Shown here: in pieces, positions 53,175 through 61,013 of the stretch
How the letters are laid out: each line of letters starts with the position of its first letter
How positions within the stretch are numbered: position 1 is the stretch's first letter
DNA from: Amycolatopsis pittospori
GTDB lineage: Bacteria > Actinomycetota > Actinomycetes > Mycobacteriales > Pseudonocardiaceae
NCBI RefSeq assembly: GCF_013870525.1
Contig: NZ_JACBXD010000031.1
Coordinates: 16,997 to 80,996, forward strand
Reading direction: 5' to 3'
Length of the DNA stretch: 64,000 nt
Translations under genes and position numbers: made by a program
Notes under the pieces: model-generated
The model's input: only the letters and a program-made list of their open reading frames with translations
The model's database searches: none
What the model was told of the DNA's origin: nothing

Positions 53175-55223
53175 ATGGAAGTGGAACCACGCCGCGAGGA
53201 CGCGGGCGGCACCGACGGGGCCGAGATCACCCGGCTCTGCCGCACACTGATACCACTGGCTGCGGCCGGTAAACACGCCGAGGCGGCATCGACCTACCGC
53301 TGGGTGAGCCGGGCTTCGACCGGCGCGCCGCATCGCTATGGCGACCACGCCCTGCGGCTGGAGTTCTGCGCGCTCACCGGCAACGAGCACACCGGATTCG
53401 ATCTTCTGTCGCTTTTGGACGGTGTCGGCGACCATCCCGACGCCGACGACAGGCTGGAGTTCTTCGTCGCGGCCGCCCTGCTCACCCGCAGGCTGACGGA
53501 AACGGGATACGGCGAGATCCGGTTCGTTCTCAACGGCCCCTACGACGGCCTTTCCCTGCGCCTGCTGCATCGCCGGATGCGGGCGGCGGCCTTCGTCGAG
53601 GCCGAGGAACTCGACGAAAGCGACCGCACCACCTACTTCACCGACTACGCCGAACGCAAGATGGCCGCGAAACCGGTCGCGGAGTTCGTACCGCTCCTGC
53701 CTTCCGCGCTCCCCCGGGTCCCGATCCTGCCGCCACCGGACCTTTCGGCCGAGGAACTCGTCGTCCGCGCCGAAATCCACAATCAACGGTGTGAGGCGGA
53801 GAAGGCGCGGGCGTGCCTCGTCGCGATCGACGCCGTGCCGGAGGCGATCGCCCCACGACTGGCCGAATTGCGCGCGATCTTCTTCCAGGGCGCCGACACC
53901 GAGGAACGACTGCGCCTCGCGGCCGCCGGGTTCCGGCGCGAGGGCGACGAAACCCGGTTCCTGCTCAACCAATGCTGGCTCGGTCTCTGGCTGGTCTTCG
54001 ACGACCAGGCCGAGTCCGGGGTCGCGTTGACGACGGTGGCGGCGGCGCGGTTGCGTGCCGGGACCGACGACCGGGCCGCGGCCTGGGGCGAGCACTGGCT
54101 GGCACACGTGCTTTCCGGGCAGGGCCGCACACCCGAGGCGTACGAAGCCTTGCGACGCGGGGCCGAACGCGCACGCGAGGTGGGCGACCCGTTGCTCCTC
54201 GGGACGCTCCTGTGCCTGGAGGCGTCGCTACGGAACGGCGACGGCGAGGATCCCGTCGTCACCCTCGAACTCGCCCAAGAGGCGACGGACGCCTTCATCC
54301 TCGGGAACGTCGGCGAGAAGGCCGTCGAAGCCGTCGAGCAGGCCCGGATCGCTTACGAGCGCGCGGGATCGCTCGAAGAACTCGACGTCTTCGTGGAACA
54401 GCTGCTCTCGTCCTTGCCCATGGGTGGCCCGGAACGGTTACGAGGTCACCTGCGTCAACTCCGGGCGGTGTCCCTGATCGGCACCGGCCGGTTCACCGAC
54501 GCCGTCGACGACGCCTACGCCTCGCTGGGCATCGCGGCGTCGAGGGGCAAGGACACCGCGGAACACTGGTACGTCCTCGTCACCGCGCTGCACGGCGCGG
54601 GCCGGTACGACGAAGTGCTCGACGTCGCGCCCCGCGGCATCGACCTGCTCGCCGGACTGCCCGATTGGGGCCACCGGTGCCGGTGGATGTACGCCGACGC
54701 CTACCGCGCGCTCGGCGAGTCCTCCCGTGCCTTCAACGAATACGCCGCCCTGGCGGAGATCCTCGAAGAAGCGGGAGACACCGGGCACTCCTACATTTCG
54801 GTGAGCATGGCGGCCGCCGAACAACTCGACCTGCTCGGCTACGGCGCGAACGCCGCCGACTTCTACGCGCGCGCCGCCGACGCCGCGCTGGCGATCGGCG
54901 GCGGCTACGTCGCCGCCACCTGCCGCAACGCCGCGACGCTTTCCCGGCTGAGATCCGGCGACCTCGACGCGGCACTGACCGCGCTCGACGCCGCGGAAAC
55001 CGCCGTGCAAGCCGTCCAAGCCGAGGCCGCGCCCGCCCGCGAACACCTCATCGCCCAGCTCGACCACGTCGCCGCCCACGTGCTCAGCGCCGCCGGCCGG
55101 GTCCGGGAAGCCGCCCGCCGAGCCCTCCGCGCGGCGGAGACGTTCCACCGGATAGGCGAAGCCGATTCCGCCCGCGACGTCGACCTGTTGCTGGAGCAGA
55201 TCCTTCTCGGAGAACAGACTTGA
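53175..55223 (+). CDS. TPR-rich cytosolic protein of unknown function
   Basis: 682 residues with no membrane segment. The whole chain is helical; TPR-like units are visible in the second half (RGHLRQLRAVSLIGTGRFTDAVDDAYASLGIAAS, EHWYVLVTALHGAGRYDEVLDVAPRG, YADAYRALGESSRAFNEYAALAEILEE, AADFYARAADAALAIGG). The N-terminal third shows no known catalytic or nucleotide-binding site, and it is not a SARP or STAND protein. Start ATG with a GGGGGC stretch upstream. It is divergent from the PP2C gene, so a link to that signalling pathway is possible only by position. Confidence 0.82.
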   Translation: MEVEPRREDAGGTDGAEITRLCRTLIPLAAAGKHAEAASTYRWVSRASTGAPHRYGDHALRLEFCALTGNEHTGFDLLSLLDGVGDHPDADDRLEFFVAAALLTRRLTETGYGEIRFVLNGPYDGLSLRLLHRRMRAAAFVEAEELDESDRTTYFTDYAERKMAAKPVAEFVPLLPSALPRVPILPPPDLSAEELVVRAEIHNQRCEAEKARACLVAIDAVPEAIAPRLAELRAIFFQGADTEERLRLAAAGFRREGDETRFLLNQCWLGLWLVFDDQAESGVALTTVAAARLRAGTDDRAAAWGEHWLAHVLSGQGRTPEAYEALRRGAERAREVGDPLLLGTLLCLEASLRNGDGEDPVVTLELAQEATDAFILGNVGEKAVEAVEQARIAYERAGSLEELDVFVEQLLSSLPMGGPERLRGHLRQLRAVSLIGTGRFTDAVDDAYASLGIAASRGKDTAEHWYVLVTALHGAGRYDEVLDVAPRGIDLLAGLPDWGHRCRWMYADAYRALGESSRAFNEYAALAEILEEAGDTGHSYISVSMAAAEQLDLLGYGANAADFYARAADAALAIGGGYVAATCRNAATLSRLRSGDLDAALTALDAAETAVQAVQAEAAPAREHLIAQLDHVAAHVLSAAGRVREAARRALRAAETFHRIGEADSARDVDLLLEQILLGEQT

Positions 55224-55243
55224 CGAGTGTCCTGTTCCGTCAG

Positions 55244-55300
55244 TGTCCGTGAAGGCCTCCTTCCCTACTCTGAGGGTTGGGAAGGAGGCCTTCACGGACA
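55244..55300. repeat. Hairpin element A, copy 2
   Basis: Perfect 22-base arms (55244-55265, 55279-55300), 20 bases after the TPR gene. The arm sequence is the same as at 2011-2061 over 18-20 bases. It is followed by an AGTCCTCTGGATGCG element also seen at 63034, about 38425 (reversed) and, in altered form, at 60771. Confidence 0.9.
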
Positions 55301-55375
55301 GCGGCCGCGGGGAACCCCACGCCCGCGTTCAGTCCTCTGGATGCGACCTTGCCAGCCGAGGTGACCAGGAGAAAG

Positions 55376-55807
55376 ATGCCCGACATGTCCGAAGGAGCCA
55401 GCGGGACCCGAAGCCTCAGCGTCGGCGTGATCGCGCTGTGGATCGTGCGTATCGCACTCGCCGCCGAGTTCCTGTACAGCGGTTATCTGCTGTTCGCGGG
55501 CGGGCACACCGAGCAGACCTTCGAGCAGATCGGACTCGGCCAGTGGCTCCGGTACGTCACCGGCGTCCTCGAAGTCGGCGGCGCGATCGGCCTGCTCATC
55601 CCCCGCCTCGGTGGGCCGGCGGCACTGCTGCTGGCCGGGGTGATGGTGGGGGCGAGCATCACGGAGCTCTTCATTCTCACCAACGGCGGGCCGGTCCTCC
55701 CGCTGGTCCTGCTGATCGCTTCCGCGACGCTGGCGTGGTTCCTGCAGGATCAGACCAGGGCGCTCCTCGGGATCGAGCCCCCGCCCGACGAAGAGGACTA
55801 CCGATAG
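55376..55807 (+). CDS. DoxX-like membrane protein
   Basis: 143 residues from the ATG at 55376 (AGGAGA upstream). Four membrane helices; the first has ALWIVRIALAAEFLYSGYLLFAGG and the third block LEVGGAIGLLIPRLGGPAALLLAGVM, as in DoxX/SURF4-type proteins. They are linked to membrane redox balance in mycobacteria. A short acidic C-terminus follows. Monocistronic, followed by a hairpin at 55862. Confidence 0.88.
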   Translation: MPDMSEGASGTRSLSVGVIALWIVRIALAAEFLYSGYLLFAGGHTEQTFEQIGLGQWLRYVTGVLEVGGAIGLLIPRLGGPAALLLAGVMVGASITELFILTNGGPVLPLVLLIASATLAWFLQDQTRALLGIEPPPDEEDYR

Positions 55808-55861
55808 CCGGACCGCGGTCCGAGTTCAACGAATTGTTCTCTCGGCGGTAGCCCCGAGCCC

Positions 55862-55887
55862 ACGTCCTGAAGGCGCCCTCAGGACGT
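55862..55887. terminator. Hairpin after doxX-like gene
   Basis: ACGTCCTGA (55862-55870) and TCAGGACGT (55879-55887) with an 8-base loop. The rest of the 405-base gap (55808-56212) holds no coding signal; its 3' part is the promoter of the das operon. Confidence 0.65.
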
Positions 55888-56115
55888 CTCCGGCCCTGCC
55901 ACGCGTCCGCACAGCGAACGCGAGAGCGGCCTTCCTCCGAACGGCTCAGTGTCGCGCCGCCGAACGCACCGATCACCGGAACAGTCAACGAAAAACCGCA
56001 TGTCAGCGCGCCTCGCGACAAGCTGTCGAGCATCGCGAAATCCGACCGTGAGCGTGATCATCCGCTCACTCAAGGTGAAAGATTGCGGCTCGTTTACAAC
56101 GAACCGGCCACCTGC

Positions 56116-56166
56116 TTGACAGTCGGAGTGGTACGTACCACGCTGCCCGCATTGGTCTACACCATT
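56116..56166 (+). promoter_or_regulatory. das operon promoter with two DasR-type (dre) sites
   Basis: A TTGACA box (56116-56121) lies 5 bases before AGTGGTACGTACCACG (56127-56142; inner GTGGTACGTACCAC is a perfect palindrome), and 8 bases later is ATTGGTCTACACCATT (56151-56166). The second matches the DasR consensus ACTGGTCTAGACCACT at 13 of 16 positions; the first keeps the outer TGGT and ACCA. Both lie within 90 bases of the dasA start, where the GntR-type repressor DasR would block transcription until GlcNAc-phosphates release it. DasR itself is not in the window. Confidence 0.78.
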
Positions 56167-56212
56167 TTGTGGGAGCCCGGCATGGTGGCCGGGCATCGAA
56201 AGGACGGCACGA

Positions 56213-57505
56213 GTGAAGCGCTGGCTCAAGATGACTGCGGGCGCCGCGGCCATCACCCTCGCGACGGCGGGCTGCGCCGGTTCCGGCAGTGGCGACAGCA
56301 CGAATTCGAGCGCTCCGGCCTCGAACGGCACGCTCACGGTCTGGCTCATGACCGGGACCGCCCCGGAAGCATTGACGAACTCGCTCCACAAGGAATTCGA
56401 AGACGCGCACCCCGGCGTCAAGGTCAAGTACGAGATCCAGCAGTGGAACGGCATCCAGCAGAAGCTGACCACCGCGCTGGCCAGCGACAACCCGCCGGAC
56501 GTGATCGAGCTGGGCAACACCCAGACCCCCGCGTTCGCCAACCAGGGCGTGCTCGCCGACCTCACCTCGAGCGTCGGCGATTTCAACGGCGACCAGTGGC
56601 TCAAGGGCCTCAAGGCCTCCGGCGAGTACGACGGCAAGACCTACGGCGTGCCGTTCTACGCGGCCAACCGTGAGGTCATCTACCGCAAGGACATGTTCGA
56701 GCAGGCGGGCATCACCGCGACGCCGAAGTCGCGCGCGGAGTGGCTCGACGCCATCACCAAGCTCAAGGCCAAGTTCGGCAGCGACCCCGAATTCCAGGCC
56801 CTCTACCACCCCGGCCAGAACTGGTACGAGCTGCTTTCGTTCATCTGGGACGAGGGTGGCGACATCGCGCAGGCCAACGGGAAGTCCTTCAAGGCGACCC
56901 TGGACTCCGCGCAGGCCAAGGCCGGTCTCGAGTTCTACAAGCAGCTCACCGACGCTTCGGGGACCAAGGCGCCGAAGGACGCCGACGAGGCCACCCCGCA
57001 GCAGGCCGGCATCTACGGTGCGGGCAAGGTCGCGATGATGGTCGGTGTTCCGGGTGAGGTCGACACCGCCGCCAAGACCGACCCGTCCATCAAGGACAAG
57101 TCGGCCGCCTTCCCGATCCCGGGCAAGAACGCCGGCCAGTCGGCCCCGGTCTTCCTCGGTGGTTCCAACCTGGTCATCCCGGCCAACAGCAAGAACGCGG
57201 CCGCGGCGAAGGACTACGTCAAGCTCTTCTCGACCTCGAAGTACCAGACAGAGCTGGCCAAGGCCGGTTACGTCCCCGGTACCTCGACCGACGTGTCCGC
57301 GCTCGACGCGAACCCGCTGACCAAGGTCATGGCCGAGGCGTCCAAGAACGGCCGCGCCGTCCCGACCAGCCCCAAGTGGGGTGACGTCGAGTCCGGTCAG
57401 AACCCGATCAAGGACATGCTGACCGCTTACCTGACCGGAACGAAATCGCTCGACCAGGCGACCGCCGACGCCAACGCAGCGCTCGACAAGCTCATCGGCG
57501 GATGA
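56213..57505 (+). CDS. dasA: DasA-type chitobiose-binding lipoprotein
   Basis: 430 residues, GTG start with AAAGGA upstream. Signal with lipobox TAGC (Cys21), then a Ser/Ala/Gly linker and a class I carbohydrate-binding fold: TLTVWLMTGTAPEALTNSLHKEFEDAHPGVKVKYEIQQWNGIQQKLTTALASDNPPDVIELGNTQ and IWDEGGDIAQ. The match to DasA is inferred from the binding-protein family, two permeases and GH3 downstream, and dre sites upstream. It would capture N,N'-diacetylchitobiose outside the cell. No MsiK-type ATPase gene is in the operon; a shared ATPase elsewhere is expected. Confidence 0.87.
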   Translation: MKRWLKMTAGAAAITLATAGCAGSGSGDSTNSSAPASNGTLTVWLMTGTAPEALTNSLHKEFEDAHPGVKVKYEIQQWNGIQQKLTTALASDNPPDVIELGNTQTPAFANQGVLADLTSSVGDFNGDQWLKGLKASGEYDGKTYGVPFYAANREVIYRKDMFEQAGITATPKSRAEWLDAITKLKAKFGSDPEFQALYHPGQNWYELLSFIWDEGGDIAQANGKSFKATLDSAQAKAGLEFYKQLTDASGTKAPKDADEATPQQAGIYGAGKVAMMVGVPGEVDTAAKTDPSIKDKSAAFPIPGKNAGQSAPVFLGGSNLVIPANSKNAAAAKDYVKLFSTSKYQTELAKAGYVPGTSTDVSALDANPLTKVMAEASKNGRAVPTSPKWGDVESGQNPIKDMLTAYLTGTKSLDQATADANAALDKLIGG

Positions 57506-58488
57506 CCACGACGAAAGATGTGACGATGCCGGCGGGGTCCACCCCGCCGGCGTCGCCGCGCATCAAGCCCCCGAAGTCCAATCGGCGCCTCCGTCTCGGC
57601 GAACGCTCGGCGCCGTATCTGTTGATCTTCCCGGCGCTGATCGCGGTGCTGGTCCTCCTCGGCTGGCCGACGCTCCAGCTGATCGGGATCAGTCTTCGCA
57701 AGCTCGACCTCCGTGAGCTGGTCTCCGGAGAGATGGTCTGGATCGGGTTCGAGAACTTCACCACGATCCTGTCCGACTCCGAATTCTGGGAGATCACGAT
57801 CCGGACGCTGGTGTTCACCGCCGCGGTCGTGATCGCCACCCTGCTGCTCGCGCTGTTCATGGCGCTGCTGATGCGGCATCTGAACCCGGTGGTCCGGGTG
57901 ATCCTGCAGGTCGCGCTGATCCTCGCGTGGGCGACCCCGGTGCTCGCGACCACCACGGTCTTCCAGTGGATCTTCGACCAGCAGTACGGGATCCTGAACA
58001 AGACGCTCGCGAAACTCGGCTTCGACGGGTTCATCGGGCATTCCTGGTTCTCCACCGGCCCGAGCACGCTGACCGTGATCGGCCTGCTGGTCGTCTGGCA
58101 GGCCGTGCCGTTCGTGGCGTTCACGCTCTACGCCGGGCTCCTCGGCGTCCCGAAGGAGCAGTACGAGGCCGCGGGCATCGACGGCGCCAGTGCCTGGCAG
58201 GCGTTCTGGGCGGTCAGCTGGCCGGCGATCCGGCCGATCCTGACCATGGTCACGTTCCTGTCGGTCCTGTGGGACTTCAAGCTGTTCGCCCAGGTGTGGG
58301 CGATCCGCCAGGGCGGGCCGGACGGCGCCAGCACGACGCTGCCGGTCTACATGTACCTCAAGGGCCTCGCGGGCAACCACTTCGGCCTGGCGGCGACCGC
58401 CGCCCTGCTGATGATGCTCGTGCTGATCCTGCTCACCGCCCGGTACGTCCAGCTGCTGGTGCGCTCGAAGGAGGCCGACCTGTCATGA
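57502..58488 (+). CDS. dasB: Carbohydrate ABC permease DasB-like
   Basis: 328 residues, ATGA overlap with dasA. Six membrane helices after a Pro-rich cytoplasmic N-terminus (about 1-35), and the EAA loop YEAAGIDGASAWQAFWAVSWPAIRPIL (about 215-240) of MalF-type permeases. Together with the next gene it forms the channel. Confidence 0.93.
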   Translation: MTTTKDVTMPAGSTPPASPRIKPPKSNRRLRLGERSAPYLLIFPALIAVLVLLGWPTLQLIGISLRKLDLRELVSGEMVWIGFENFTTILSDSEFWEITIRTLVFTAAVVIATLLLALFMALLMRHLNPVVRVILQVALILAWATPVLATTTVFQWIFDQQYGILNKTLAKLGFDGFIGHSWFSTGPSTLTVIGLLVVWQAVPFVAFTLYAGLLGVPKEQYEAAGIDGASAWQAFWAVSWPAIRPILTMVTFLSVLWDFKLFAQVWAIRQGGPDGASTTLPVYMYLKGLAGNHFGLAATAALLMMLVLILLTARYVQLLVRSKEADLS

Positions 58489-59315
58489 AGAAGTCCCTGA
58501 TCCAGCGGATCGGCCTCGGCACGTTCGGCGTGATCGTGGCCCTCCTGTTCGTCTTCCCGACGTACTGGATGGTCACGTCCTCGCTGAAGACGCCGGGCCA
58601 GGTCCTGTCCCCGGACTACGACCTGATCCCGTCCTCGGCGACGTTCGACAACTTCGTCACGGCGCTGACGAAACCCGGGTTCGCCACCTACCTGACCAAC
58701 AGCCTGATCGTCACGATCGGTGCGGTGCTGTGTTCGCTCGTCGCAGGTGTACTGGCCGCGGTCGCCCTGTCCCGGATGCGTTTCCGCGGGCGCAAGGGTT
58801 TCCTGCTGCTGGTGCTGATCGCGCAGCTCGCCCCGTTCGAGGCGCTCTTGATCCCGATGTACCTGCTGATGCGGGACGCCGGGCTGCTCAACCAGCTGCC
58901 TTCGCTGCTGCTGGTGTACTTCGCGGCGACGCTGCCCTTCACGTGCTGGATGCTCTACGGCTTCGTCAACGGCATCCCGTACGACCTCGAAGAGGCCGCG
59001 ATGATCGACGGTTGCAGCCGGGCGGGCGCGTTCCGCCGGGTGACGCTGCCGCTGCTCGCGCCGGGACTGGTGACCACGTCGGTGTTCAGCTTCATCACCG
59101 CGTGGAACGAGTTCCTGTTCGCGTTCGTGTTCATGCGCGACCAGAACAAGCAGACGCTGCCGGTGTGGCTTTCGTCGTTCCGGACGGCGTTCTCCGTGGA
59201 CTGGGGCGGCATCATGGCGGCGTCGGTCATCTACGCCGTGCCCGCGCTGGTGTTCTTCATCATCGTGCAGCGCAAGCTCGTATCCAATCTGACCGCAGGC
59301 GCAGTGAAGGGATAA
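58485..59315 (+). CDS. dasC: Carbohydrate ABC permease DasC-like
   Basis: 276 residues from the ATG at 58485, which overlaps the dasB stop. MalG-type: six helices, EAA loop LEEAAMIDGCSRAGAFRRVTLPLLAPGLVTT (about 168-198), and the family start FVFPTYWMVTSSLKTP. No ATPase gene follows; in Streptomyces the shared ATPase MsiK serves DasABC. Confidence 0.93.
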   Translation: MKKSLIQRIGLGTFGVIVALLFVFPTYWMVTSSLKTPGQVLSPDYDLIPSSATFDNFVTALTKPGFATYLTNSLIVTIGAVLCSLVAGVLAAVALSRMRFRGRKGFLLLVLIAQLAPFEALLIPMYLLMRDAGLLNQLPSLLLVYFAATLPFTCWMLYGFVNGIPYDLEEAAMIDGCSRAGAFRRVTLPLLAPGLVTTSVFSFITAWNEFLFAFVFMRDQNKQTLPVWLSSFRTAFSVDWGGIMAASVIYAVPALVFFIIVQRKLVSNLTAGAVKG

Positions 59316-59318
59316 TCC

Positions 59319-60764
59319 TTGTCTTCACCGGAAAAGCTCGCCGGATCTGTTCTCGTATCGGGCTTCGACGGCACCACCGCGCCGGATTGGCTGCGGCGCA
59401 AGGTCGCCGACGGCCTCGGCGGCGCGATCCTGTTCGGCCGCAACGTCGTCGACGACGAACAGGTGGCCGCGCTGAGCGCGCAGTTGCGGGCGGAACGGCC
59501 CGACGTGCTCATCGGCATCGACGAGGAGGGCGGTGACGTCACCCGGCTCGACGTCGCCACCGGCTCGTTCGTCCCGGGACCCCTCGCACTCGGCGCCGCG
59601 GACGACGTCGAGCTGACGGCGTCGGTCGCCGCCGCGCTGGGGGAACGGCTGGCCGCGTGCGGGGTCACGATCAACTTCGCCCCTTGCGCGGATCTGACCC
59701 TGACGCCGGAGGATCCCTCGATCGGGGTCCGGGCGTTCGGTTCGGATCCGGTGAAGGCGTCGCCGCATGTCGCGGCGTACATCACCGGCCTGCAGAAGTA
59801 CGGCGTGGCCGCGTCGGCCAAGCATTTCCCCGGGCACGGGGCCGCGACCGACGATTCGCACCACGCGCTGCCGGTCCTGCCCCGGACCGAGGCCGAACTG
59901 AACGAGATCGAGCTCGTCCCGTTCCGGGCGGCGATCACGGCCGGGGTGCGAGCGGTGATGACCGGGCATCTCGTCGTGCCCGCGTGGGGTGATCTGCCCG
60001 CGACGCTCAACCCGAAGGCGTTGACCGACGTCCTGCGCGGCGAACTCGGCTTCACCGGCGCGGTCGTCACCGACGCGCTCGACATGGGCGCCGTCGCCGG
60101 CGAACTCGGCAAGACCGAGGGCGTCGGCCGGGCGGCGGTGCGGGCGCTGGTCGCCGGCGCGGACGCGCTCTGCCTGGGTGGCGTGTCGTTCGAAGAGGAC
60201 GAGCTGAACCGGATAGCGGCGGTCATCGCGGCCGCGGTCGAAGCCGGTGAACTGCCGTTGGAGCGACTGGTGGAAGCGTCCGAACGGGTCGCGGCCCTCG
60301 GCGCGCCCCCGGTGGCGACGGAGATCTCGCCGGTGGACCACCGGCTCGGTCTGGAAGCCGCACGGAAGGCGTTGCGGATCCAGGGTTCGCCGAAGCTGAG
60401 CGGCCCGCCGCTGGTGATCGACGTCGAGACCGAGCCGATCATCGCGGCCGGGCCGATGCCGTGGGGGCTCGGCTCGCATCTGACCGAACTCGTGCCGGGC
60501 ACGCGTGCGGTCAAGGTCGGTGCGGACGGGATCGCGACCGCGATCGACGCCGTGCACGGCGCACGCGACATCGTCGTGGTGACGCGCGAGGCGCACCGCC
60601 ACCCCGAGGTCCGCGAGTTCCTGAGCTGGCTCCAGGAATCCACTGTGGACTACATCCGGGTCGAGACCGGCGCGCCCGGGCCGGACACCGGTGACGGGCC
60701 GCGGATCGACACGTTCAGCGGGTCCTACGTCAGCCTCCGTGCCGCCGCGGAGTACCTGGCCTGA
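59319..60764 (+). CDS. GH3 beta-N-acetylhexosaminidase (NagZ/DasD-type)
   Basis: 481 residues; TTG start with GAAGGGA 6 bases upstream and only 3 bases after the dasC stop. No signal peptide, so it is cytoplasmic. The GH3 NagZ motif KHFPGHG (about 168-174) is followed by the DSHH catalytic-dyad loop, and VVTDALDMGAV (about 248-258) contains the nucleophile Asp. A C-terminal GH3-C-like domain of about 130 residues is present. Imported chitobiose would be cleaved here to GlcNAc. The operon is the same order as dasABC-dasD in Streptomyces. Confidence 0.9.
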   Translation: MSSPEKLAGSVLVSGFDGTTAPDWLRRKVADGLGGAILFGRNVVDDEQVAALSAQLRAERPDVLIGIDEEGGDVTRLDVATGSFVPGPLALGAADDVELTASVAAALGERLAACGVTINFAPCADLTLTPEDPSIGVRAFGSDPVKASPHVAAYITGLQKYGVAASAKHFPGHGAATDDSHHALPVLPRTEAELNEIELVPFRAAITAGVRAVMTGHLVVPAWGDLPATLNPKALTDVLRGELGFTGAVVTDALDMGAVAGELGKTEGVGRAAVRALVAGADALCLGGVSFEEDELNRIAAVIAAAVEAGELPLERLVEASERVAALGAPPVATEISPVDHRLGLEAARKALRIQGSPKLSGPPLVIDVETEPIIAAGPMPWGLGSHLTELVPGTRAVKVGADGIATAIDAVHGARDIVVVTREAHRHPEVREFLSWLQESTVDYIRVETGAPGPDTGDGPRIDTFSGSYVSLRAAAEYLA

Positions 60765-60770
60765 TCCCCC

Positions 60771-60832
60771 GCGTTTCGTCCTCTGAATGCGGTACTTGCA
60801 CGCGCAAGTACCGCAACCAGAGGACGAAATGC
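60771..60832. repeat. Nested hairpin element G after das operon
   Basis: Outer arms GCGTTTCGTCCTCTG (60771-60785) and its inverse (60818-60832) enclose inner arms GCGGTACTTGC (60789-60799) and GCAAGTACCGC (60804-60814). The outer sequence is the AGTCCTCTGG-type element also seen at 55331, 63034 and 38425. Likely terminator. Confidence 0.8.
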
Positions 60833-60905
60833 GTCGAGGGGTAATTCGGTTGCGAGAGCGGCGGATGGGGTGTGTAGTCGGGAAGATCGGTTCCCGGCCT
60901 AGGAG

Positions 60906-61013
60906 ATGATCGTCTTGCCCGTGTCTATGTCCTCCCACCAGGTAATTTCCGCCTACCTCAAGGACAAGACACTTCGTGAAGACCCTCAATCTGGGGATTC
61001 TGGCGCATGTTGA
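60906..61013 (+). CDS. Candidate leader ORF overlapping the ribosomal protection gene
   Basis: A 35-codon frame begins at ATG 60906, just after AGGAG (a second ATG at 60927 and a GTG at 60921 could also be used), and ends at TGA 61011-61013, 38 bases inside the next gene in another frame. Leader peptides that control translation or attenuation are common before ribosome-targeting resistance genes. A role here is inferred from length, position and the ribosome-target gene, and ordinary chance overlap is possible. An alternate reading is that this stretch is only a 5' leader RNA. Confidence 0.4.
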   Translation: MIVLPVSMSSHQVISAYLKDKTLREDPQSGDSGAC

